From Erythroxylum novogranatense (lineage: Eukaryota > Streptophyta > Magnoliopsida > Malpighiales > Erythroxylaceae): a stretch of 64,000 nucleotides of DNA. The translations under genes and the position numbers were made by a program. Under the pieces are notes generated by a model, which saw only the letters and a program-made list of their open reading frames with translations, ran no database searches and was not told the DNA's origin. The stretch covers positions 47,942,063-48,006,062 of the forward strand of contig CM057233.1 in the NCBI GenBank assembly GCA_029891385.1, written 5' to 3'. Shown here one piece after another: positions 1 through 10,351 of the stretch (the stretch's first letter is position 1; each line of letters begins with the position of its first letter).

Positions 1-367
1 TCGAGTACTAAGGTATATATGCTTAGGTTAAATAAATTTATTGTAAAAATTCAATTGTTGTTATTTATTAACCTGAATCGAGCAAATTCTCCTTTCTACG
101 TTCTGACTGCATGTATACTCCATTTTTTATAGGTCCTCTGCTTATTCTCTGCTGCGTTCTTCGTGTAGTAAGGTATGTGTAGTTAAATGAAAAAAATTAA
201 TTTTATAAATTCTGCTATAGTTATTTAAATGGTTTATAATCATGTTTGTTCGACATATTGTTTGTTAAATCATAAACAAAATGTTTTTTAAACATTTTCT
301 TGTGATACGATTTATAATATATATTCAATTTTATTGTTTCTATATATATATATCGATATAGCTTTAT

Positions 368-428
<61 letters not shown>

Positions 429-540
429 TATATCAATGTATGTAGGCTTGTATATATATATCGACAATTCATTTTACCGAACATCATGAATGGATAGATC
501 AAAGACGTTCATATTATGTCTATTCCTCAGGTATTTACAT
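1..540. other. Noncoding 5' part of the Helitron region
   Basis: No convincing coding sequence is seen. The block at 122-160 recurs with moderate similarity at 21741-21779, and the first nine bases (TCGAGTACT) recur at 21530-21538, so this is probably Helitron 5' sequence. Helitrons begin with TC, but the base before position 1 is outside the window, so the true 5' end cannot be fixed. Confidence 0.4.
370..432. repeat. (TA)n microsatellite
   Basis: An almost uninterrupted TA dinucleotide run, with looser AT repeats on both sides. Any ORF through it (for example the - strand frame at 221-502) is a low-complexity artefact rich in I and Y. Confidence 0.9.
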
Positions 541-860
541 ATGGATAGAAATGCTAAAAGACGTAAAAAATGTGCTGAAATGACAAATGAAAAAACAAGA
601 ATTGTTGCGATGACGTAGAAAATCGAGTTGCAAAAACACAACTTCCACTTCATCTACACTTCAAAGAAAGAATTACTCCTCAACAGAAGGATTCTTTCAT
701 TAATATCGAACCTTCCACCAGTCAACTTCCGAGTCATGAACCCTCTTTTCATCAAATACGTGACCGATGTATTGATATCCATGCTGATCGCATAAATGAA
801 GGTACCTTTTTTTTCACTATATTGAAACTATTTCCAACCTAACTACTCCACATAATGATA
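541..860 (+). pseudogene. Helitron Rep/helicase, N-terminal exon (broken)
   Basis: An ATG at 541 opens a basic peptide beginning MDRNAKRRKKCAEM, the usual start of plant Helitron polyproteins. An in-frame TAG at 616-618 ends it. The reading continues in the next frame (acidic/polar, ending near a GT at about 804), so there is a small frameshift here. The exon would splice to an acceptor near 880. The plant family comparison is from memory; the lesion is seen directly. Confidence 0.6.
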
Positions 861-879
861 ATGTCCTTTTTATATGTTT

Positions 880-1797
880 CAAGGGATAAATCATCGCACA
901 TTTCCTTCAACATTAACATCCTTGCAGAATTTACCAGTTGAACTTGAACAGCTCCCTTCTGTTCCAGATTGTCAATATTGTAACGCCAAACGATTTTACC
1001 TTGAACCTCCATCGTTTTGTTGCTCGTCCGGACAAATTTCTATTGTTGCTCCTCAGATGCCTTATGCTTTAAAGTCTTTGTTTCTAAATAGCGAAGAAGA
1101 ATCCAAACATTTCAGAAAGAATGTTCGTACATACAATAACAATGTAGCTTTCACTTCCTATGGAGCCAGATATGATCGTGACCTGACAAAAAACACAATG
1201 GGAGTTTATACATTCCGTGTTCAAGGACAAGTTTACCATTTCCTTGACAGTTTAGTGCCGACAAGCAATAAAGTATGTGGAATCCAACTTTATTTCTTTG
1301 ATACCGATGAAGAACTACAACAAAGGGTAAGCAGTTCTGATAAACTTCGTGAAAGTACATTGAAACTGATTATGACAATTCTTGAAGATAACCCTTATGC
1401 TAGGTTCTTTCGCTGTCTTAAAGATATTCCTTCCCTTGAAAATCACGAAATTGTTCTGAGATGTTATCCGTGTCTTGATCAAGCGTTTACAATCTTCCTA
1501 TCGCATCACAAGTAGTGCTATATGGATCGAACCGATGATGAACAGCATGATAAATCTCCTCATATCCAAGTCTACAGTCACTCAGGTCCCAGCTATAGAA
1601 TTCGATCTTATTATGCATTCTACGACCCGCTTCAATACCCACTTATGTTTCCACGGGGTGAATCAGGATGGTATCCTCGCATTAAGCGGTTAAATTCACA
1701 AACAAACAGCAACAATGGTTCTGATCAAACAAGCGGTGCTCCTTTATGCACTTTTACTGAAGCAGTTGAATTATTTGCTCTCGAAAACATAGGTTAG
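880..1797 (+). pseudogene. Helitron N-terminal domain before Rep (broken exon)
   Basis: The + frame at 874-1515 encodes a cysteine-containing segment typical of plant Helitron proteins ahead of the Rep domain: CQYCNAKRF, then SFCCSSGQ, then FTSYGARYD and YTFRVQGQVYHF. A stop at 1513-1515 interrupts it. Around 1485-1515 the family-like reading moves through another frame and back, so at least two indels are present. It resumes from about 1520 with a DPLQYPLMFPRGESGW segment as far as 1797. A GT at about 1794 and an AG near 1887 would remove a short AT-rich intron before the Rep exon. Not functional as it stands. Confidence 0.75.
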
Positions 1798-1945
1798 TTG
1801 TGTGCTTATTCCCTTGGTTCCTAAATATTGTCTAATTGGGCTAAATTAATTTATCATTTTTTTCTTACTATTACTAATTACTCAAAAAGCGAACTCCAAA
1901 CATAGCGTAGTATCTGCGAGAGAGTATTACTGCTATCGACTTCAA

Positions 1946-3643
1946 ATGAGAAGTTATGATGAATCCATGCTTATCCACAGCTTAAGACTACTACAACAAT
2001 TCGTTGTTGGTTCTTATATAAAGATTGAAACATCACGGCTTGACTTCCATAGGAAAAAACAGAACGAAATACGATCAGAAATTTTGCAGGGTGTTTTAGA
2101 TAGCGTTAATATTGGTCAAACTGAAGCTTCTACAATTGGTCGCCGAGTTGTCCTCCCAGCTTCATTTATCGGCGGCCCAAGGGACATGAAACGACGTTAT
2201 CTGGATGCAATGGCTCTAGTGCAAAAATATGGCAAACCAGATATTTTTCTCACTATGACTTGCAACCCTATGTGGAAGGAAATACAAGAGAATCTTAAAT
2301 TCCACGAAAAAGCACAAGACAGACCAGATTTATTGTCCAGAGTGTTCAGGGCAAAATTTGAGATTCTGAAAAATGAGTTGATCAGAAAAGCAATTTTCGG
2401 AGATGTTGCCGCATTTGTTTACGTAATTGAATTTCAAAAGCATGGATTCCCTCATGCTCACTTGCTTCTAATACTTCAACCACAATTTAAGTTGTTGAAT
2501 CCAGATTCCTATGATCAAATCATATCAGCTGAAATACCTAATCCTGATCACAATTCCAGATTATATTCTCTTGTCATTAAGCATATGATCCACGGTCCTT
2601 GTGGTTTTATGAACAAACAGTGCCCTTGCATGAGAAATGGTGTATGCAAAAGTCACTACCCCAAGGATTTTACTCCTTTCACTGTCCATGGCGAAGACAG
2701 TTATCCATGCTATAGATGTAGAGATGATGGAAGAAAAGTTAAAATTTCCAGACACGAGGTTGATAATAGATGGGTGGTTCCTCATAACCCGTACCTTCTG
2801 ATGTTGGTTGACTTCCACATTAATGTTGAAATATGTTCCACTGTGAAGCTTGTTAAATATTTATACAAATATGTATTTAAGGGCCACGACCTTGTGAACT
2901 TTAGCGTCAACGACCAAGAAACCAGGTCTGATATTGACGAAATCACTAATTTCCAAGAAGGTTGTTGGATTTCACCCCCCGAAGCTTTATGGCGCATATA
3001 TGAATTCCGCCTCGCAGAGATTAATCCATCCATCTATATACTCCAAGTTCACCTTCCAGATCAACAATCTGTTTCCTTCGCAAAAGATGCTAATTTTTCG
3101 TATTTATTGAGGAATATTGACTTCACCAAAACAATGCTGACGGAATTTTTTTGGACCAATTCAACAAATCAAAAGGCTGCAGAAATGAAATGTCTGTATG
3201 CGGATTTCCCCCAACATTTTGTTTGGCATCAAAAAACAAGGACGTGGTCAGAAAGAAAGCGGAGAAAAGTCATAGGACGATTAGTTACTGTTGACCCTCG
3301 AGAAGGAGAAAGGTATTACTTGAGATTATTGCTCGCAAATGTTAGAGGACCAACATCGTTTGACAATTTGTTAACTGTTGATGGTGAAAAGCTGAACTGT
3401 TTCAGGGATGCTGCACTGCATTTAGGATTGCTAGCATCTGACTCTTACATACAACAAACACTTGACGAAGCTGTCATATTTCAAATGCCAACATCCCTCA
3501 GATTGTTATTTGCTACACTCTTGTTCTATTGTTCATCGGCAAATCCTAGGGAACTCTGGGAAACTTTCGCAGCCCACCTCTGCTCTGACTACCTATATGC
3601 TTATTCTTCCTCTAATACGTATACATCTAATGATATTACTTAA
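1946..3643 (+). CDS. Helitron HUH endonuclease (Rep, Helitron_like_N)
   Basis: This is a 565-codon open frame. The exon probably begins near 1888 at a splice acceptor, because recognisable family sequence precedes the first Met. The HUH metal-binding motif HAH lies at residues 170-172 within FQKHGFPHAHLLL, followed by a Cys/His-rich stretch (GPCGFMNKQCPCMRNGVC). The catalytic-tyrosine region KYLYKYVFKG is at about residues 304-313. Rep nicks and transfers one DNA strand during rolling-circle-like transposition. The frame ends in TAA at 3641-3643, but the same frame goes on with Helitron-like sequence to a TAG at about 3758, so the TAA is probably a nonsense mutation. The helicase follows in another frame; in active elements Rep and helicase form one protein. 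Confidence 0.88.
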   Translation: MRSYDESMLIHSLRLLQQFVVGSYIKIETSRLDFHRKKQNEIRSEILQGVLDSVNIGQTEASTIGRRVVLPASFIGGPRDMKRRYLDAMALVQKYGKPDIFLTMTCNPMWKEIQENLKFHEKAQDRPDLLSRVFRAKFEILKNELIRKAIFGDVAAFVYVIEFQKHGFPHAHLLLILQPQFKLLNPDSYDQIISAEIPNPDHNSRLYSLVIKHMIHGPCGFMNKQCPCMRNGVCKSHYPKDFTPFTVHGEDSYPCYRCRDDGRKVKISRHEVDNRWVVPHNPYLLMLVDFHINVEICSTVKLVKYLYKYVFKGHDLVNFSVNDQETRSDIDEITNFQEGCWISPPEALWRIYEFRLAEINPSIYILQVHLPDQQSVSFAKDANFSYLLRNIDFTKTMLTEFFWTNSTNQKAAEMKCLYADFPQHFVWHQKTRTWSERKRRKVIGRLVTVDPREGERYYLRLLLANVRGPTSFDNLLTVDGEKLNCFRDAALHLGLLASDSYIQQTLDEAVIFQMPTSLRLLFATLLFYCSSANPRELWETFAAHLCSDYLYAYSSSNTYTSNDIT

Positions 3644-3768
3644 ATGGCTCTTCAAGATATCAATAAATCTCTGGAACAAATGGGAAAAAGCTTAGCTGAT
3701 TATCATTTCACTGAACATGAATTTCAGATCGATTCGCCAAAGAAGAGACTAAGGAGGTAGAAAGTGAG

Positions 3769-5290
3769 ATGAATATAGAGATTGATGAACAAGACCTCTT
3801 ATTACAATCAAAACTAAACAGCGAGCAAAAGCACATATTTGATTTAATGATGTATTCAGTTCTCACTTCAACGACTGCAAGTTATTTTATTGATGGTCCC
3901 GGGGGAATAGGTAAAACTTTCTTATATCGAGCTCTTCTTGCAAATTTACGATCGCAAGGACATATTGCAATCGCAGTCGTGACATCAGGCGTTGCTGCAT
4001 CAATTCTTCCAGGCGGTAGGACAGCTCACTCAAGATTTAAAATCCCACTTGATTTATCAAAGCAAAAAGTTTGTCAGCTGAGCAAACAGAGCAGTGTTGC
4101 AAAATTGATATTTGAATCCAGCCTTATTTTATGGGACGAGGCTTCCATGGCAAAACGAGAAGCCATCGAAGCATTTCACAGCTTACTTCAAGATATAATG
4201 AACTCTGATCAGCCTTTTGGAGGTAAAATTGTTGTATTTGGTGGCGACTTTCGCCAAACATTGCCAGTTATTCACCAAGCAACGAAACAACAACTCATTG
4301 ATTCAAGTCTTCTAAATTCACATCTCTGGTGCCACATCTCTAAATTCTGTTTAACGACAAATATGAGAGTTATCTCAAATCCAAATTTTTGTGATTTCTT
4401 ATTACGGGTTGGAGAAGGCGCTGAACCAATGGATGAACAAGATCAAATATGTTTACCAAATGAACTCATTATTCCTTACGACAACAAGGATCAATCTGTT
4501 AATAGGTCACTTCTTTTTTCATTAAACGACATACTAACCTTTTTTCCCATTACGATTATATTTTCCTAATATACAATTATCCTCACTAGGTTATTGAAAA
4601 ACGTCTTCCCTGACCTAAGCTTATATTCATCCGAACCATATCAGATGATCAACAGATGCGTGCTATGTCCAACAAATAGTTGTGTTGATGAAATTAATGA
4701 CATCATGATTCAAAAATTAACAGGAGATTTTCATTCATATGTGAGTTTTGACAAGACGGTTGATCGCAGACATCAAGCTGATTATCAAGATTTTCTCAAT
4801 TCTTTGAATCTTAAAGGCTTACCTCCTCATAAGCTTTTGCTGAAAGAAGGCTCTCCAATTATGCTTATGAGAAACTTAAATCCAACGGAAGGATTATGCA
4901 ATGGAACAAGGTTGATATGCAGACAACTAAAAGATCATACAATTTCAGCTGAAATTGTGTTTGGACATCACAAAGGAAAAATTATTTTTATACCTAAAAT
5001 TCCCTTGCAATCTCCGGAGAACGAAAAAAATGGAATTCCTTTCATCAGAACACAATTTCCAATTAAATGCATGTTTTGCAATGACTATAAACAAATCCCA
5101 AGGTCAAACACTTGATCATGTTGGAATTTATCTCCGTCAACTCAGTATTCTCACACTGACGATTATATGTAGCTCATGTCAGGCGCGAACTCTGAATCAG
5201 TTAAAGTTCTTATTATTCCTGGAACTTTTCAATCTTCAGACTTCAAAAAAAAGACAAGGAATATTGTTTTCGGTGAAAATTTTCAATTAG
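3769..5290 (+). pseudogene. Helitron Pif1-like SF1 helicase (broken)
   Basis: The C-terminal half of the Helitron RepHel protein. The first block (3769-4569) has Walker A GPGGIGKT at residues 43-50, Walker B LILWDEASM with DE at 123-124, and the FGGDFRQTLPV motif at about 158-167. A likely intron runs from the GT at about 4505 to the AG at 4590. The second block (4594-5115) carries the NRCVLCPTN and LLLKEGSPIMLMRNL motifs. At about 5070 the frame shifts, so the last motif (CFAMTINKSQGQTL) is read only in the next frame, after which the sequence degenerates. The helicase would unwind donor DNA after Rep nicking. The stop before 3769, the frameshift from Rep and the late frameshift make it inactive. 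Confidence 0.88.
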
Positions 5291-5410
5291 TCAAATTATA
5301 AAACATCAAATTTCCTCTGAGGTATATTATTTGTTTGTTTTCTCAGTTCACATAATATTTTATACGCATAATTATTTGTCTTGGCTTGACCATCCAACAT
5401 TTTCTTTCAG

Positions 5411-7786
5411 AATGGATAATCGTTTATTGATGAACAATATTTTCCCTGGAGCGCAATCATGGTCTTGTCAAGTGATGGTCTAAGAAAAACAACAGGTCGT
5501 TGCTTCGGTTAATTCACCGACTAAAAGATAAAAGTTTGTCTTCTGCGATTCTGAGGTATATCAATTACACTTTCTTCCTTTTACATTTTATCAACTTACC
5601 TATCCATAATTTCTTCATAATTAACAGGGGTCGCAAGTTGAGGGTATCATATTCAACAATGATATCCAAAGAATTGGGGACATCTTACAGCCGTGTCAGG
5701 AATATATCATTTCTAATGCAATTGTGAAATCAATTCCCCCTCAGTATCAAACCAAAAATTTGGAGATACAGTGGATTCTCACAAGCCGCACGGTCATCGA
5801 ACCTGTCACACAAGACGATGCAATGATCCCTCTGATTTTAAACTTCACACCTTTCCAAAGTCTTATGGATTATGTGGACGACAAGCAAAAATATGTTGGT
5901 TAGATGCTTAATACATTTGTTCATACAATCTTACAAAAACTTTTCCCTTAGTGATTACATTAATCTTTAACACATGATAGATATTTTAGCCGTCGTCGTT
6001 GAAGTGTTGGAAAAAAAAGATATCATGAGAGACGGAAAAGCTTCGACTGTCTAAAAATTTGTTATCATGAATCAAGAGTAATTCTCACTCTGTATCTTTG
6101 TTACTATTTTGCATCAGAGATAAACAAATTTAACATCTTCTCGTAATCTCTTGTGTTTTTTAAGGCAACAAACATTCATACTATCGCTTTGGAATTGTTT
6201 TGTTGAGAACGAGGGCCAGAAGATTATGGAATCACTTCACTCTCATCCAGTTATTGTTTGCAGAAAGCTCAAAGTCAATTTCTTTAACGGTATTTTTTCC
6301 TTCCTCATAATAACACATCTTACTCTGTCCCTTTTCATTCTATCTCAAAAAATCATTTTGAAATGTTAGCTGTTGCATTGTCAACGTGGTTCGACTCAGC
6401 CATCCTCGTTGACCCACCCATGCAAGAAGTTTCCGATCTCAAAAATTGGTAATCTATTATGTTACGTACAACCTTTCTAACATTTTGTTACAAATTATAT
6501 ACGAATTTTAAAATTTCTTTATTTTGACAGCTATATAATTATTATGTTACAGGGCTCAACGAAATAACAGCCACATTAAAAACTTCGTCAGTGGAAAGTC
6601 TTACTTTACATATAATCCTCGTATATCTTCTCGGATCTCACCAAAGATATCACCAAGATCATGTCTCTACATTCTACCCCAAGGTAATCGTGATCTGCAT
6701 ATTCTAGTGAGATATTGAATTTGAATCTTCTTCCTCTGAACATTCTTATCGACTTTTCCTTAGATATCATGGATTGAAGCCAAAATTTCCTTTCAGCACA
6801 TTTTGCAAAAATTTTGGTATATGGCATGCAACAAATGCTTCTGGTCTACAGCTGCTGCGTCTGGAGTTCTCTTCACTTGTAATTACTGTAGAGAAAACGG
6901 ACAACAGATCCAAGGTTTCTGCCTTCTATTTGCAATCTTCCATTTCTTGCTTATTCCTTTCGTGTCCATTCCATAATTTTCGCATCACTTTTTTACTTCC
7001 ATGTCACCTGCACTTCTTTTTTGCCCACGCTCCTCCTTTTTGTCTATTATGACTTTATTGAACAGATGCCGATATGACATGGATTTGACCGACGAAACTG
7101 GAACTATAACGGCTTCCATTTTCATGACCTCCGAGAAACTATTAAACTTAACCGCCGTTGAAGCTATGAAATATTACAATGAGGTTATATTTTCCCTTCG
7201 TTCTTTCATCTACATTTCCAGTTTAATCAGCGCCAAATATCTTCATCTACTTATTCCACTGACAATGGACATTTTTTGTTTTCCGTTATAAGAACATGGA
7301 TCTCCCCTTGGAGAAACTGTGTGCACAATTGAAAAGCGATAACTTTCTTCTCCATGTGAAGCTAGCAAACACTCGGTCTTCAGATGGGGTGCAACGATTT
7401 ACTGTTGTTTACTGCTAGAAAATCGATGCTCATGAACTACAACAGACTTCACATTCACCCCTCCCAGGTGCTTTTTATTCTTACTTCATCTTGATTTTAT
7501 CTATAACATCATCTTTAATTATTTCTGTATATGCCATTTAGTTTTAATTCATCTCCCCTTATATCGCTTGCTTAATACATATTCATTTCTGATATTTTCA
7601 GAAAAAAAAAATCCTGAATCTTCTTCATCAGCTAAACAATGTCTCGAAAAAAGATTCTCCGATGTTGAATACCACTTGCCGTCACAAATGGATAAGTCGA
7701 TCAGCAGCAGCGAATGTACGCCACAATTAGACGCCCAATCTACTACAGATACTCGTCGTAATAGGAAAAAACCCAGATTCTCATAA
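5411..7786 (+). pseudogene. Helitron-borne RPA-like single-strand DNA-binding gene (multi-exon, decayed)
   Basis: A separate gene downstream of the helicase, read in short blocks with GT/AG-like junctions. It starts MDNRLLMNNIFPGAQSW at 5411 and soon shifts frame. A clean exon covers about 5627-5900 (OB-fold style, with FNNDIQRIGDILQP). Further blocks lie at about 5983 (AVVVEVLEKKD), 6170 and 6360-6450. A zinc-finger block at about 6800-6920 has ACNKC and FTCNYCRE cysteine pairs. The RPA C-terminal-like block DLTDETGTITASIF is at about 7070-7180, and more blocks follow at 7292-7420 and 7600-7786. This matches the RPA70-like proteins carried by many plant Helitrons, presumed to coat single-stranded DNA during transposition. 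Several frame breaks suggest it is a pseudogene, but exact splicing was not tested. Confidence 0.75.
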
Positions 7787-7787
7787 C

Positions 7788-8185
7788 TTTCAACTTGTAT
7801 TTATAACTTTTTGTCTCTAAATGCTTCTTGATTCTTTCTTCTTGAATCTTGAAAGAAACGGTTATTCAGTTGAGGTTTGTAGCTAACTCAAACCGATTCT
7901 TGTATGTGCTTCCATCTGCTTTGTCAGCTTCATTTGTGTTGTTTACTTCGTCTGTGCTGTGAACTTCGTCTGTGTTGTCAACTTCGTCTGTGTTGTTAAC
8001 TTCGTCTGTGTTGTGAACTTCGTCTGTGTTGTCAACTTCGTTTGTGTTGTCAACTTTGTCTGTGTTTGTATCTCTTCGCATACTTCGCCTCCTTTTAAAC
8101 TTCGCCTACTTTTTAACGCTCGCTTTTTCTGACTTCGTCTATTTTTTCAAGTTTGTCTATTTTTCAACTCCGTCTGTTTTTCTCT
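7788..8185 (-). repeat. SIRE-type Copia LTR fragment with U3 minisatellite
   Basis: It begins just after the RPA-like gene, with the TATA-bearing block (TATTTATA on +, 7798-7805) and the TTCAGTTGAG...TAACTCA block also found in the LTRs at 13.5, 35.9 and 45.5 kb. It continues as tandem copies of an ~15-bp CTTCGTCTGTGTTGT unit (about 7900-8080) and looser CTTCGTCTG repeats. The apparent - strand ORF made of NTDEV repeats is a translation of this array, not a protein. Confidence 0.75.
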
Positions 8186-8520
8186 TGCATGGCTAAATTC
8201 CAAGCTTCGTCCTGCTTCAGAGGTCTCTCCAATAATTAGCTCTTCTGGATCAGAACTCCTATACTTCCAATCTTTTTCAATCCACTGGTTTGTGGAATAT
8301 CCTCAACCTTATCTATCTCAGTTCGTGATGATGGAGTTTCTATTATATCATCTAATTTCTTTGAAGCGCTTCCACTCCCCATGTCATCTTCCTTATGGGG
8401 TTGGGAACTATCATCAAACTTGACATGGATGGTTTTCTCAACTGTCTTCGAAATAAGATTGTAAACTCCAAAAGTCTTAGATGAAGATCAGTAGCCTACA
8501 AACATTCCTGACAGATAATC
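8185..8520 (-). pseudogene. Copia pol fragment (integrase/RT spacer region)
   Basis: The sequence aligns by eye with 40620-41050 of the main Copia element (shared blocks such as CTCTTGCATGGCTAAA, TCTCTCC.ATAAT and GAACTATCATCAAACTT). It covers the variable region between integrase and reverse transcriptase. It joins the LTR minisatellite directly at about 8185, so everything between has been deleted. No open frame survives. Confidence 0.7.
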
Positions 8521-9160
8521 TAGTGGAAAGTCTCCTTGGAGTATAGGAATTGACTAATCCTTCTTGGAAAACATGTGTAGAGAAAAAGAGGAAGCAATAG
8601 TCGAACTAAGAGTGATTGAAGAATGGTGTTATACTGGACAGATAATCTAGTGGAAACAACCAACGTGTTGAAGACTTTCCATTAGATTATCTATCCAGTA
8701 TAACCGCAGTCTTCATCGTAATGCACTTCCTCTTATCTTTGCTTCTCCCTTTCTTCTCACTTTTCTCTTCGCGCTTCCTCTTGATCTTCTTTATTTAAAG
8801 CAGTTCACTTGATGTCATTTCCAACTCGCATTAAATTTCAGTTACCAATTCCATAATCCTTCTTGGAGTATACGAATTGATATACTATTTTTAACATATC
8901 TCAAGGCAAATCGTTTCTGTTTCACTTTATCATCTTGCACTACTGCCCCTCATTTAATACAGTGGAACTCTTCAACTTTAATTTTTTATTGCGCGACTAT
9001 ATATCTTCCCTGCCAGACGCCCTGCTGATAACTCTATATCTAAACTTTGAAAAAAGCCATTTGTTACAAGTAAAAAAAAATTCTTTTCAGAATTTTGATA
9101 GATTCTAATTGCTCAAAACTTTGTTTACTAATTAAGTTATGATAACGCTTGAATCTAAAA
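8520..9160. repeat. Dispersed repeat shared with 20.7-21.3 kb
   Basis: The stretch at about 8790-8885 (AGCAGTTCACTTGATGTCAT, then a GAGTATA.GAATTGA block) closely matches 21230-21320, and the block TTTCCATTAGATTATCTATC (8676-8695) recurs at about 20740 and, altered, at about 21080. It is probably part of one LTR-like family that also makes up the 18-21 kb array. No coding sequence is seen. Confidence 0.55.
8630..8702. repeat. 27-bp inverted repeat (hairpin)
   Basis: The arms at 8630-8656 and 8676-8702 match at 25 of 27 positions as reverse complements, around a 19-bp loop. The right arm is the TTAGATTATCTATCCAGTATA block found repeatedly at 18.7-21.1 kb. A head-to-head rearrangement of that repeat is the simplest explanation. 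Confidence 0.8.
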
Positions 9161-9164
9161 TCTT

Positions 9165-10044
9165 TAAAGAAACGGTTAATCAGTTGAGTTCTGTAACTAA
9201 CTCAGACTGACTCTTGCGTCTGCTTTTCTATACGTGTCTTCGTCTGTTTTTCTTAGCGTCTGCGTCTGCGTCTGCTTTTCTTTGCCTTTGTGTCTGCGTC
9301 TGCATGACTTCGTCTGTCTTGACTTCGTCTGTGTTCGACTTCGTCTGTATTCGACATCGTCTGTCTTCGACTTCGTCTGTCTGACTTCCTCTGTGTTGAC
9401 ACCGTCTATGTTCGACTTCGTCTGTTTTCAACTTCGTCTGTGCTCGACTTCGTCTCTCTAACTTTCTTTTTATTTTGTTTTCTTTGTTATACATCAAAAT
9501 CATTTTTAAGTTAAGTCGTTTGGACTTAACAATCTCCCCTTAACAAATTAAGTTAAGTTATTTTTCTCACGTTGTCTAACTTTGCAATCTTCGACTTCGA
9601 CTTGAATTTATAGCCTTCGTCTCAAACTGCTTCTTGATTCTTGTTTCTTGAATCTTTAAACAAACGGTTAATCGGTTGAGTTCTATAACTAACTCAGACT
9701 GACTCTTGCGTCTGCTTTTCTATACGCGCCTTCGCCTGTTTTTCTTAGCGTCTGCGTCTGCGTCTGCGTCTTCTTTTCTTTGCGTTTGTGTCTGCGTCTG
9801 GTTTTCTTTGCGTGTGCATGACTTTGTCTGTCTTGACTTCGTCTGTGTTCGACTTCGTCTGTATTCGACATCGTCTGTGTTCGACTTCGTCTGTCCGACT
9901 TCCTCTATGTTGACATCGTCTGTGTTCGACTTCCTCTGTCTTCAACTTCGTCTGTGTTCGACTTCGTCTATCTAACTTCCTTTTTATTTGTTTTCTTTGT
10001 TATACATCTAAATCATTTTTAAGTTAAGTCATTTGGACTTAACA
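9165..10044 (-). repeat. Two tandem SIRE-type LTR pieces with U3 minisatellites
   Basis: Two ~490-bp units repeat in the same direction: about 9165-9560 and 9655-10075. Each has the TTAATC.GTTGAGTTCT block, a CTTCGTCTG/GCGTCTGCGTCTG minisatellite, the LTR edge GGACTTAACA (ends at about 9526 and 10044) and a polypurine-tract remnant (AATCTCCCC on +). The second edge abuts the env-like internal region, so 10044 is the U3 start of a - strand 3' LTR. The ORFs here on both strands are repeat translations. Confidence 0.75.
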
Positions 10045-10351
10045 ATCTCCCCTTAACAAATTAAGTTAAGTTAATTTGTTATAATTTGATGATAACGAAT
10101 TATATACAAGGGAAAAAATACAATGTTATGAAAAAGAAAAAATAAAAACTTATCTGCAAAACTTCTTCTTTGACTTCTTCCTTTCTTCATCTGCTACATT
10201 CACACCTTCTTTTCTGAACATCCTCTTCTCGTCTGCTCTCTTCTCCCTTTGTTCATTCTCTTCTCCTCCTATTTGTTATAATAAAAATGATTAAGACTTA
10301 CGACTCTTTAGTAGTTCTGTCATCATCTTCTTGGATCATTCATCGCCTCCT
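10045..10351 (-). other. Copia 3' untranslated region with polypurine tract
   Basis: Just inside the LTR edge the + strand reads ATCTCCCC, a polypurine tract on the - strand. It is followed by AT- and TTCT-rich noncoding sequence up to the end of the env-like region. It matches the layout at 13966-14190 and 36455-36610. Confidence 0.6.

Noticed and set aside
1..2. TC at position 1 as the exact Helitron 5' end
   Set aside because: The preceding base is not visible, and the similar copy at 21530 is preceded by T rather than the expected A, so the boundary cannot be supported.
221..502. 93-residue - strand ORF
   Set aside because: Runs through the (TA)n microsatellite; composition I/Y only.
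7866..8081. - strand ORF encoding NTDEV repeats, possible repetitive protein
   Set aside because: It is a direct translation of the CTTCGTCTGTGTTGT minisatellite in an LTR. The ORF is open only because the unit length is a multiple of three.
9228..9975. Overlapping ORFs on both strands (Arg/Thr/Asp-rich and Ser/Val/Cys-rich)
   Set aside because: Minisatellite translations in LTR U3 regions; both strands open at once is a sign of low complexity.
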